Below are positions 12,660-20,870 of a DNA stretch of 64,000 nucleotides, piece by piece; the first letter of the stretch is position 1, and every line of letters starts with the position of its first letter. Source of the DNA: Dasypus novemcinctus. Taxonomy: Eukaryota; Chordata; Mammalia; Cingulata; Dasypodidae. The translations under genes and the position numbers were made by a program. Under the pieces are notes generated by a model. That model searched no databases and was not told the DNA's origin. It saw only the letters and a list, made by a program, of their open reading frames with translations. The DNA is taken from positions 15,476,940 through 15,540,939 of the forward strand of contig NC_080676.1 in NCBI RefSeq assembly GCF_030445035.2, written 5' to 3'.

Positions 12660-13048
12660 ACCCCTCGCCGTCGTCCTGTCTCTATTTCAACATGGGCGCC
12701 TCTCTATCTACGCGTCAGGCGCCGCAAGTCAGGGCCCTCGCCGCCCTGCTCGACACCAATGGAGTCCGCGTTTCCCTGCGGCAACTCCAAAAATACTGGG
12801 ACCTTCTGCTCCCCTTTAATCTGTGGCTCGCCACTTGCCAACTCTGGAGCCCGGACACATACTCGCGACTCATAGATCGAGTCGCCTCTGCAATGGAGCA
12901 TGAAAAACGCTCCTTCCCGCCAGGCCTCTTACCCGTTCTCGTCGCCATCCGCGCCTGTCTCCTCGGTGCCCTATCCGAGACTATTTATGAGGCTTCTCCC
13001 AAGCAGCCTCTAGACTGTGATCCCAATGAGTCCGCCAACACTGACTAG

Positions 13049-13545
13049 AGGTCTGACCAACTTGCGGCCGCCCTCGAGCGTGAGCCCCCCCGTCCGAGCT
13101 CCCCGCGGCACACAGAGACCGCTCCTGCGGCTCCCCAAAATGGCGAACTTCCACCTTCTTCCTCCACCTCTGCCCAAAATGGCGCACTTCTGGCTTCTTC
13201 TTCACCGGGACCGGAGCCCGCCGGCGGGAACAAAGGCGCTTCTTCCCGCCTTTACCTGCCTCTTCCTGTCCTGTCAGCATCCGGCTCCGCCCCGGAAACT
13301 GTACGGTTGCCATCTTCTGCTAAACCGGAAATTTCCCCCGTGCCATTTTGTTCACAACCGGATGCAGTTACTCCGCCATCTCGGCCGGCGCCCAGAAGTG
13401 ACGCAGTTACTCCGCCATCTTGGCCGGCGCCCGGAAGTGACGCGGCCTCCCCGCCATCTTGGCCCGGAAGTGCCCCGCCGCCATTTTGTTGTCGTCAAAA
13501 TGCTGCCCGGCCGCCATTTTCTCACTTATTCTCCGCTTATCCCTC
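13049..13545 (+). promoter_or_regulatory. Array of YY1-like and ETS-like motifs in the gag linker
   Basis: Eight perfect copies of the YY1-type core GCCATNTT or its complement occur at 13137, 13176, 13309, 13342, 13414, 13453, 13480 and 13513, in both directions. Three ETS-like sites lie between them: CCGGAAGTGACG at 13431, CCGGAAGTG at 13464, and a variant, CCAGAAGTGACG, near 13392. The first two YY1-like sites encode Gln-Asn-Gly and the others mostly Pro-Pro-X, so one shared peptide motif does not explain them all. An internal promoter or enhancer role is inferred. Confidence 0.5.
13366..13445 (+). repeat. 39-bp tandem repeat in gag linker
   Basis: Two adjacent units of about 39 bp (from 'gttactccgcc' to 'gaagtgacgc') differ at a few bases. 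A third, shortened unit follows to about 13475. They encode repeated VTPPSxPAPxSDA peptides. 39 bp keeps the reading frame. Confidence 0.75.
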
Positions 13546-14496
13546 GCCACCACCGTATGGCAGTAGCCCTCCACCTACTCCTAGCGAGGCACCCTCTCAT
13601 ACCCCCCAGCTTTACCCACTAAATCTGCAGCCTACGCCGCAACGACCTCAAACTTGGCTGCCCTTCACAGCGGAAGAAGTTAAGACCCTCCGCAAAGCTG
13701 TTAAAGAAGATGGAGTCGGCAGCCCTTATGTAACGCAGCTCCTTGAAGAGCTGGCAACTCAACTCGTTCTCCCATACGACTGGATTTCCCTAGCCCGCAC
13801 CATCTTAATGCCAGGTCAATTTCTTGAATGGCAAGCTCACTACCAAGCAGCCGTTGACCGGCAGGTAGTAGAAAATGCCCAAGCTGGCGTCTTAGATCCA
13901 CCTGATGCGTATACGGGGATCAACAACTACGCGGACCCTCGTCCATATCTACACATTGACCCAGGATTTTGGCACCGGGTAAAATTCCTCGTCCACCGGT
14001 CCTTTTCTCTGGTCTCCACCAAGCAGCCCACCAAGCTCGCACAACTGCTTCAAGACTCCAATGAAACTTTCCCAGCCTTCGTCGCCCGCGTCCTGGAAGC
14101 TTGCCAGCGAAAAATTTCTAGTGAAGACGCTCAGTTCGCACTCGCCAAAGAGCTCATCATAGATGGATGCCTTGCGCCCTTCCGGGCTGTGGTCCTCCCC
14201 ATACGTGATAAAGATATCCACGAATGGGTTCTCGCCTGCCGCGATGTTGACCTGCAAATCAAAACGCTCACTGCTGCCTTTGCTTCTGCCATGGCCGTTT
14301 CATCTACTCCCACCTCCGTCTGCTTTCGGTGCGGTCAGTCCGGCCATTTCGTCCACGAGTGCCCTCAGCCAGGCCCAGCACCCCTTTCCGCCCTGCCACC
14401 GCGAAGACCGAGAGGCCCTTCTACGCCGTGTCCACGCTGTGGAAAAGGATATCACTGGGCTCGTGACTGCCGTGCCATCCAAAACTACCAGCAGCC

Positions 14497-14503
14497 TTTA
14501 AAC
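14497..14503 (+). promoter_or_regulatory. gag-pro -1 frameshift site, TTTAAAC
   Basis: The heptamer lies exactly in gag phase as T TTA AAC, 63 bases before the gag stop. The -1 frame is open from 14467 through pro. TTTAAAC is a classic slippery heptamer, though not the one usual for type B/D retroviruses. The sequence after it was not folded. Confidence 0.8.
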
Positions 14504-14931
14504 TCCCAGCGGGGCAGGCCTCAGCCCCACCCGCAAGAGGTCCTCGGGAAGACTCCCAAGCCATAATGTGGACAATGCCTATCTCGCGTCATCAAAAACC
14601 CTCATTAGAGCTTAAGATAAATGGGCAATGGCTCGATGGACTCTTAGATTCTGGCGCTGAAGTCTCCTGTATTCCCTTCGAAGTCGCTGCGTTCAATCAC
14701 TGGCCCCTCGAGACTGGCCCTCAAGTCATCGGCGCCACGGGAGCCGCTACCTCCTGGAAAACATCCCAGCCTCTGCATTGGAGCGACCAAGAAGGCCACG
14801 AAGGCCAAATTCGCCCACTTGTCCTCTCTTCAGTCCAAACCATCCTGTGGGGGAGAGATGTCCTCAGCCAGCTAAAAGCTCGAATCACCACAGAAGCCTT
14901 CTCAGCTGCGCTGCCCCCCCCCCCCTTATAG
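14500..14931 (+). CDS. pro: pro: aspartic protease in the -1 frame
   Basis: Retroviral protease, made as part of a Gag-Pro fusion by -1 frameshifting at 14497. The catalytic box is LLDSGAEVSCIP, with the aspartate codon at 14647-14649, and the conserved C-terminal block is ILWGRDVLSQL. An ATG at 14566 overlaps the gag stop (taATG) but need not be used. The domain is intact up to TAG at 14929-14931. Two parts common in other betaretroviruses are missing: no dUTPase precedes the protease, and no glycine-rich G-patch follows it. The end of the frame is a run of 12 C (14914-14925), where a second -1 shift into pol must occur. Confidence 0.85.
   Translation, partial: KLPAGQASAPPARGPREDSQAIMWTMPISRHQKPSLELKINGQWLDGLLDSGAEVSCIPFEVAAFNHWPLETGPQVIGATGAATSWKTSQPLHWSDQEGHEGQIRPLVLSSVQTILWGRDVLSQLKARITTEAFSAALPPPPL
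14914..14925 (+). repeat. C12 homopolymer at the pro-pol junction
   Basis: Twelve consecutive C residues lie just before the pro stop. Pol is in the -1 frame relative to pro. The run could itself be the slip site, or a length change here could have moved a normal site. It is also the likeliest place for an assembly length error. Confidence 0.85.
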
Positions 14932-15725
14932 GGGCCACTGCTCCCATCTCAAGACCTGACCCTATCCCTCTGGAATGGGACACAGAGGAGCCCATCTGGG
15001 TCGAGCAGTGGCCCTTGCCAGCTCATAAGCTACAAGCTCTCTCTGCCCTCATCGAAGAGCAATTACAAGCAGGGCATATTGAGCCGTCCACCAGTCCCTA
15101 CAATTCGCCAGTCTTCGTCATTAACAAGAAAAACACAGGCAAGTTCCGCCTTCTCCATGACCTCCGAGAAATCAACAAGCATATTAAGCCAATGGGATCA
15201 CCTCAGCCAGGATGCCCGCATCCCACCGCAGTCCCCCAACATTTTCATGCAGCAACCATCGACATCAAAGACTGTTTTTTTTCTATCCCCCTCCATCCCC
15301 GGGACTGTCCAAGGTTTGCGTTCACAGTTCCGCGCATCAACAACCAAGGTGCAGCGCAGCGATTTCAATGGAAAGTGCTACCTCAAGGCATGCGCAACAG
15401 TCCTACTATATGCCAATTGTATGTCAACCATGCCGTGGAGCCACTGCGCTCCAAGTTCAACCCAGAGCACACATACATCCTTCACTACATGGACGACCTC
15501 CTTTTGGCAGCAAGCTCCCATGCGCTCCTCAATGATCTACTCTCAACAACCATAACAAGCCTCTCCAACCTCGGGCTTGCAGTGCAATCAGACAAGATCA
15601 ATCTCCAGCCTCCCTTTCAGTTCTTGGGCTTTCATTTTCACCAGTCCATTCAACCTGCGAGTCCAAAAATTCACGTCTATCACAAGATGACACTCACTGA
15701 GCTCCAACGGCTTTGTGGACAGATT
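14926..15725 (+). pseudogene. pol: pol, first part: reverse transcriptase fingers, palm and thumb start
   Basis: Betaretroviral reverse transcriptase copying viral RNA into DNA. Seen in order: EQWPL-type opening, the NSPVFVINKKNTGKFRLLHD fingers block, the first catalytic Asp in TIDIKDCFF (15261-15263), the LPQGMRNSPT block at 15378, and YMDD at 15486-15497 with both aspartates. Pol is reached from pro by a -1 shift at or near 14914-14925. In the thumb, between about 15714 and 15726, the true reading moves to another frame, consistent with one lost base (or two gained). The old frame runs on into nonsense to 15893. Otherwise no stop interrupts this part. Confidence 0.9.
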
Positions 15726-17692
15726 GGCTTCGCTCGGCGCTTCCCATCGCAACAGCACAAATGCAGCCCCTCTTCGAGCTCTTGCAGACCAAGGATAGCC
15801 CACCAACTGCAGCCACTCGCAGCGTCACCATCACCCCCGCTGCCCGAGAAGCCGTCCAACAGGTCAGTGCCGCTCTCCAACAATGCCGCCTAGAGCGCTT
15901 CTCCCCTGACCTTCCAATTTTAGCTTTAGTCCTGCCAACGCCAATCACTCCCACAAGCCTCTTGTGGCAAGATGGCCCTCTCCTTTTTCTGCATACATCA
16001 AAAAGCAAACTCCCAAAAATCTGTCCTTTTATAAGAGCCTGGATCGCGTTGGCCACTGACTTAGTACTTCTCTCCATACAAACGTATGGCATCCCGCCAC
16101 ACACCATTGTTTGGCCTTTAGATACCAAAGAAGTTACCTCCCTCATCATGAACAATGCCCAAATGCAGAGCCTAGTAGAGCTCTTTCGTGGCTCCTTTGA
16201 CAACCACTATCCTCATCACCGATTGCTGCAAGGAATGTCTCAATTGGCGTTTTCCAACCCGTTCCGTCCATTGCCTGCACGGAACCCAATCCCTTCAGCC
16301 ATCACTGCCTTCACAGATGCCTCGAAAATGGCGTTTGCCGCCATCATCTACACTCCTGGAATTCCTGAGTCGCAACAACTGCTGTTCGCAAATGACTTTT
16401 CTGTTCAAGTGGGCGAGCTTCTAGCTGTCGCTGCAGTCCTCAATCTCTACCCAGACCGACCTCTCAACATCTTTACTCACAGCCTGTATACTCTTCAGGT
16501 GTGTCGCAGCCTCCCGCTTGCCACTTTCCTACCAAGTGATTCAAGCATCGATCGAGCGCTCGCCTTTGTGCAACGGCTGCTTGAAGAACGGCAACAGCCC
16601 TGGTTCATAGCTCACATTAGAAGCCATTCTGGCCTACCAGGGCCTCTGACTCAGGGAAATAACCTTGCTGACGCTTCCGTGTCCGCCCATCAGATAAACC
16701 CAGTCACTCTTCGTGAAGACTCCACCGATGGACCGCGGCTTGGAGACTTTGTCAACCAAGCCAAGCTTTTACATTCCCAATTTCACTTCTCTGCGCGGTC
16801 CATCCAGAAGCTCTTTCCAGACATCCCTATTGAAACCTGCAAGCACCTTGTTTGTGCGTGCCGAACTTGCGCGCCTTTGCTGCCACTTGGACCTTTGCAG
16901 CCTCAGGGCGTCAACCCCCGCGGCCTGCGCCCAAACTCGAGGTGGCAATTAGACGTCACTCATGTCAGTGTCTTTGGCCGCCTCAAATACCTTCATGTGG
17001 CTATTGACACCTTTTCACATCTGTGCTATGCAGTCCCCCTCGCAGGGGAAAGCGCCAAGCATTGCATCAAGGCGCTTCGCCAAGCTATTTTGTTCATGGG
17101 GATTCCATGGGATCTCAAAACAGACAATGGACCAGCATATCGCAGTGCCGCCTTTGCCAGCTTCGTGCAAATGTACCACATCACACATCACTTCGGCATT
17201 CCATACAACCCACAGGGGCAAGGAATTGTTGAACGCACTCACCAGCAGCTCAAACTGCTCATCCAGAAAGAGAGAGCCTCCTTCCCCCACAAAGCCCCAG
17301 GAGACGTTATAACTGCCTGCCTCATTCACCACAATCTTCTGACCTTTGACAGTCAAGGACTTTCCCCCACCCACAAGCACTGGGGGCCTATATGGCAGCC
17401 TTCGCAGGTCCCCCTAGTTCATTGGAAAGACCCTGCCACCAATCGTTGGCAAGATCCCGCTCCCCTCCTAGCACAGGGGAGAGGCTTTGCTTGTGTCTTT
17501 CCAGATTCTGAGCCGCAACCTCTCTGGATTCCTGGGCGCTGCATCCGGCCTGCCACTGACCCATTAGTCCCAGCAAGCGATCAACACCCTATGCCCTCAG
17601 TGAGAGATAACATTAACAGTGGGTGTGGGTCAGACGTCGCTCTGTTTGCCCAAATCCAGCACCAGCCATCATCAAGAAGTGCCCCCTCCTAA
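15713..17692 (+). pseudogene. pol: pol, second part: thumb/connection, RNase H and integrase
   Basis: Continuation of pol in the shifted frame; the ATG at 15713 is not a real start. RNase H shows TDASKMAFA (first Asp), QVGELLAV (Glu) and GNNLADASV (last Asp), but the third Asp is His in FTHSLYT (codon 16478-16480), so RNase H activity is probably lost. Integrase is complete: HSQFH...CRTC zinc domain; Asp at 16952-16954 (WQLDVTHV); Asp at 17123-17125 (KTDNGPAY); Glu at 17231-17233 (GIVERTHQQL); and a Trp-rich C-terminal domain (WKDPATNRWQDP, then WIPGRCIRPA). Stop is at 17690-17692, 110 bases before the env start. Confidence 0.9.
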
Positions 17693-17774
17693 TCTAAACC
17701 CCTACCCCCATCTCTTCCTTACCCCACTCTCTTTACCCTCTTCACCCTACCCGCTCGCCATGTATGGAGAGCGA

Positions 17775-17802
17775 GGAATTTTCTTTTCTTTTGTCTTCAC
17801 AG
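17775..17802 (+). promoter_or_regulatory. env splice acceptor
   Basis: A pyrimidine-rich stretch from 17779 ends in cttcacAG at 17801-17802 and is followed at once by an ATG. This is the expected acceptor for singly spliced env mRNA. Confidence 0.75.
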
Positions 17803-19635
17803 ATGCCGCACCGTCAAATGATGCCTCTATGCAACCTCGTGACCGTCTCCTTCGTCCTGGCTTCCTTCGCTCTCCCAGCCACTGCCAACCCGAATCATCA
17901 GCCCTTCAATTGGACCCTCACCCTCTTGACCTGCGAGAGATGCCAGGGCGGCAACCAGCTCCTCGCCTCCAACGTGACCGCCTCCGCCCCCTCTTTCACA
18001 ACTGATGTCCTCAATCTCACTGGAAGCATAAACATCCCGTCTTACAATTTGGGGCCAAACAGCCTCTCTGCCACAGGTTTCTACATGTGCCCATCCTCCG
18101 CCAGAGGATGTCATGACCCAACACATTACTACTGTCCTTCTTTGGGGTGTGAAACCATCGCTCACGGATGGTCCGGCGCCCCTAACAGAGACCCATACCT
18201 TATTCTCCAGCGTAATGCTACTCGATGGAACACCATCACACTCACAGTTAAAGACCCCAACTCCGACCTCTGGCTACAGGGCCGCACATGGGGAGCCCGC
18301 TTGTATGCAGTGGGTCATGATTACGGCGGCATTATCTCTGTAAAAAAGGAGCCAATCCCCTCACGCTCCACCCCTATCGGCCCAAATCGAGTTCTCAATC
18401 CTCCAAAGGCACAGCCTCCTTCTCCACCCTGCCCCACCTTGCCCGCTCCTTCGCCCGGCACCCCCCTCGCCACCGCCTCTCTCAGCTCCCACAACCCCAA
18501 GCCTCACTTACCCCCTGGTCAGCTTCCCAGTCCTCTCATCAGCCTAATCAAAGCCTCATACACCTCTCTAAACTCATCTCACCCCAATCTCACCCGGAGC
18601 TGCTGGCTTTGTCTCTCCCCCTCTCTTCCTCTATACGAACCTGTCGCCACAAACCTCACCTTCAGCGAATCCTCCGAAAATTCTCCTACCGGATGCAACT
18701 GGAACACTTCCTCTGTTCCCCTAACCTTCCAATCTGTTTCCTCCACAGGGCGCTGCGTTCGTCCCCGCCAAGGCTCCCATCCCCTTATGCACGCCTGCGC
18801 TAACTACTCCTCTCCTAGCGCTTCTGCCAAATTCTTAATCCCCCATAACACCTCCCAGTGGCTTTGTACCTACACCGGATTAACCCCCTGCCTCAATGTC
18901 GCCACCCTCAATGCTACCAATGAAACTTGTCTGCTCATCCTTCTCACCCCTCGAGTCCTTTACCACTCTGACAATGATTTCTTCCGCCGTTTGTTGCGCA
19001 GACAAACCTCTCTCCAATTACGAAAGAGGGAGCCAATCACTGCAGTCCTAACAGTTGCTTCCCTTTTGGGTATCGCAGGCGCAGGCACAGGGATCGCCGC
19101 CCTCTCCACACAGTCCTCTGCCCTCTCATCTCTCAGGCAGGCCGTTGACGAGGACATCACCTATCTTCGTAATGCTGTAAAATACCTAAAAGACTCTCTT
19201 AACTCTCTCTCCGAAGTAGTTCTCCAAAACCGCCGCGGCCTCGACCTCCTCCTCCTTAAAGAAGGAGGTCTATGTGCCGCCCTTGGAGAAGAATGCTGCA
19301 TATACGCCAACTCCACCGGCCTTGTTGAGGATAATCTAAGAAAGGTCCAAGAGGGACTAGAGAAATGCCGCAAAGAACGAGAAAATGCAAACTATTTTTC
19401 TAGTGTTTTTCATACCCTCCTCCCTTACTTCCTTCCACTCCTAGGCCCACTCCTCGTCCTCATCTTAGCCCTCACCGTGGGCCCTTGGGCTGTTAAAAAG
19501 ATTGTTAACCTTGCCAAAAATCACACCGATGCAGTATTCAGCTCTTTCGTGCAGGTCCATTACCAACGCCTCGCCACCGAGGAGCCCCCCCCCCTCCGCC
19601 CTCTTCGCCCTCTCCGCCCGCGAGACCTACTCTAG
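17803..19635 (+). CDS. env: env: intact gammaretroviral-type envelope glycoprotein, 610 aa
   Basis: Surface and transmembrane glycoprotein that binds the receptor and drives fusion. The start at 17803 is chosen because it abuts the splice acceptor and opens a typical signal peptide (to about residue 28); the frame is also open to an ATG at 17764. SU (to residue 409) has a GCET-containing N-terminal receptor domain, a Pro-rich hinge at about 190-245, and CWLC at 267-270. It has about a dozen N-glycosylation sites. A furin-type site LRKR ends SU. TM has a hydrophobic fusion peptide, a heptad-repeat region, an immunosuppressive-like segment and CX6CC (491-499), an anchor at about 540-565 and a 45-residue tail. 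CWLC plus CX6CC means a covalent SU-TM pair of the gamma/type D class. No stop or frameshift is seen. Confidence 0.93.
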   Translation: MPHRQMMPLCNLVTVSFVLASFALPATANPNHQPFNWTLTLLTCERCQGGNQLLASNVTASAPSFTTDVLNLTGSINIPSYNLGPNSLSATGFYMCPSSARGCHDPTHYYCPSLGCETIAHGWSGAPNRDPYLILQRNATRWNTITLTVKDPNSDLWLQGRTWGARLYAVGHDYGGIISVKKEPIPSRSTPIGPNRVLNPPKAQPPSPPCPTLPAPSPGTPLATASLSSHNPKPHLPPGQLPSPLISLIKASYTSLNSSHPNLTRSCWLCLSPSLPLYEPVATNLTFSESSENSPTGCNWNTSSVPLTFQSVSSTGRCVRPRQGSHPLMHACANYSSPSASAKFLIPHNTSQWLCTYTGLTPCLNVATLNATNETCLLILLTPRVLYHSDNDFFRRLLRRQTSLQLRKREPITAVLTVASLLGIAGAGTGIAALSTQSSALSSLRQAVDEDITYLRNAVKYLKDSLNSLSEVVLQNRRGLDLLLLKEGGLCAALGEECCIYANSTGLVEDNLRKVQEGLEKCRKERENANYFSSVFHTLLPYFLPLLGPLLVLILALTVGPWAVKKIVNLAKNHTDAVFSSFVQVHYQRLATEEPPPLRPLRPLRPRDLL

Positions 19636-19862
19636 CTGCTCTCTGTCATTTCCTTCCCCTCTAATGGGGGTTCTGGGGCATCGCGAAGCCGCTTTGCTGG
19701 CAAGCCTCGATGTGCGTCTAGCGCTAGCGCGCACCGACCCTAAAGGTCAATGCATGCATCCTGGCCAGATGCTATGTCATTGGCCCATAGCCGGCTGGGT
19801 TCGCCCCCTTTACCCCTCACCTTCCCCAGCCTATTCCCCTTTTTCCTCATTGTTCCCCTTTT
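19636..19862 (+). other. env-LTR spacer, possible RNA export element
   Basis: 227 bases without a frame of note. Type D retroviruses carry their constitutive transport element here. Stem-forming stretches are visible around 19678-19735, including CATCG/CGATG arms flanking gcc/ggc and the palindrome agcgct. No match to a known transport element is claimed. Confidence 0.35.
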
Positions 19863-19882
19863 AAAAACAAAAAGAGAGCAAT
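19863..19882 (+). promoter_or_regulatory. Polypurine tract
   Basis: A-rich purine run with an interrupting C (aaaaacaaaaagagagca) directly before the 3' LTR; it primes plus-strand DNA synthesis in retroviruses. Confidence 0.8.
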
Positions 19883-20283
19883 TGTTGCTGCCTCTCGCCA
19901 CCCCTCCTCCCCTTTCCAGCCGTCGCTATCTTTCCCGCCAGTCCCGCCCATATTGCCAACGTACAATCTGCCCTCTTCCCCGGTAACTGCTTACCTCAGG
20001 GGCTGTCTACCAGCTTCAGCCTGTCCACTACTGCCCCGTAGCTAGCCCTCCCTCCATCTTACTCCTCCCTCTACCCAAACCTTTATAACTAAGTGTACTT
20101 CCGCAATAAAGCAGACCTGTTCTTGCGCTCAAGCGGTCTCCGTGGTTTTTCCCCAACCGCGCGTCCCCCACGCCTGGAGAACCGGTGCTCTCTCTTGGGG
20201 CACCCCCTGCCGGTGGTTTGGCAGGAGCAAGCCTCCCCGACTCTTGGGCCTGAGTGAGGGCGAGACCCTCACGCTCAGCTACA
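19883..20283 (+). repeat. 3' LTR
   Basis: 401 bp, TGTT to TACA. It differs from the 5' LTR at eight substitutions and no indels. They are clustered: one near offset 53, three near 115-125, two near 325 and two near 378. AATAAA is present at the matching position. Confidence 0.95.
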
Positions 20284-20289
20284 CCCAAA
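20284..20289. repeat. Target-site duplication, right copy (cccaaa)
   Basis: Exact repeat of 12160-12165, which marks the provirus as a single clean insertion. Confidence 0.9.
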
Positions 20290-20395
20290 GATTATTGGCT
20301 AGCCAGATGAAGCTGACTCTGGGAAGAAGCAAGCCTTCCAGCCTTCGAACCCATGAGCCAATAAATTCCTGTTGTTAAGCCATCCCATTGAATGG

Positions 20396-20870
20396 TGAGT
20401 CAGCCAAAGGGGTGGTAATGCAAAATGCCAGAAAACGGTTGGTTTTTATAAAGGGTTTTTATTTGGGATAGATGCTTACAATTACCAGGCCATAAAGCAT
20501 AAGTTACTTCCTTCACCAAAGTCTGTTGCCACATGTTGGAGCGAGATGGCTGCTGACGTCTGCCAGGGTTCAGGCTTCCTGGGTTCCTCTCTTCTCGGGC
20601 TTGATTCTCTCTGGATTCAGCTGTGCTACTCCTCTGTGTGCTTACTTCCTGGGCTCCAGCTCAAAAATTCCCAACTCTGTCCTTTGCCATGTCTTCTATC
20701 TGTGAGTCCCCACCCACCAAGGGCTGGGGACTCAACATCCTACTGATGTGGCCCAATCAAAGCCCTAATCATAACTTAATCAAGTAAAAGTGAAACCTCA
20801 GACAGACCAATTTACAAACATAATCCAATATCTATTTCTTGAATTCATAAGCAATATCAAACTGCTATAA
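20396..20870 (-). repeat. Xenarthran solo LTR family, copy 1
   Basis: Matches copies at 30058, 45187, 55021 and 57544. In the sense direction (see 45187) the family runs from TGTAGCAGTTTG to CCAATACA and carries AATAAA near its 3' end, the pattern of an LTR. Here the reverse complement is seen: 'gtcagccaaaggggt' at the left and 'atatcaaactgctata' at the right. Confidence 0.6.

Larger units (their letters stand above)
12692..14566 (+). pseudogene. gag: gag polyprotein, one in-frame amber codon
   Basis: Betaretrovirus-like Gag (structural polyprotein: matrix, linker, capsid, nucleocapsid). The start at 12692 is chosen because the product opens MGAS, a myristoylation signal, just after the splice donor. 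Codon 119 is TAG (13046-13048); the same frame is then open to TAA at 14564-14566. Visible parts: matrix in residues 1-118; a Pro-rich linker at about 120-330 with a PPPY late-budding motif at 13547-13558; capsid with the major homology region near residues 454-471 (QDSNETFPAFVARVLEAC); two CX2CX4HX4C zinc knuckles at residues 544-557 and 580-593. The last 21 codons follow a -1 slippery site. Without read-through only a short matrix protein would be made. Confidence 0.9.
12166..20283 (+). mobile_element. Full-length recombinant endogenous retrovirus (betaretroviral gag-pro-pol, gammaretroviral-type env)
   Basis: Order: 5' LTR, tRNA-Lys1,2-type primer site, gag, pro, pol, env, polypurine tract, 3' LTR, with a 6-bp target duplication. 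The provirus is much more GC-rich than its surroundings. The LTRs differ at 8 of 401 positions (2.0%), so it is fairly young; at common mammalian neutral rates this means a few million years (inference). Gag has one amber codon, pol one frameshift and one active-site change, and env is open. From memory, a survey of armadillo env genes described a chimeric betaretrovirus of this kind that is not fixed in the species; I cannot confirm that this is the same copy. Confidence 0.95.

Noticed and set aside
12425..12691. Frame opening upstream of gag in the 5' LTR and leader
   Set aside because: It repeats in the 3' LTR (20142-20378) and crosses U5 and the primer site; the MGAS start at 12692 fits Gag.
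13017..13622. 201-codon frame overlapping the gag linker
   Set aside because: Arg/Pro-rich shadow of a GC-rich repeat; the gag frame itself is open here.
20396..20870. Solo-LTR family first considered as a DNA transposon
   Set aside because: Ends show TGTA/TACA only and not long inverted repeats, and a polyadenylation signal sits near the 3' end.
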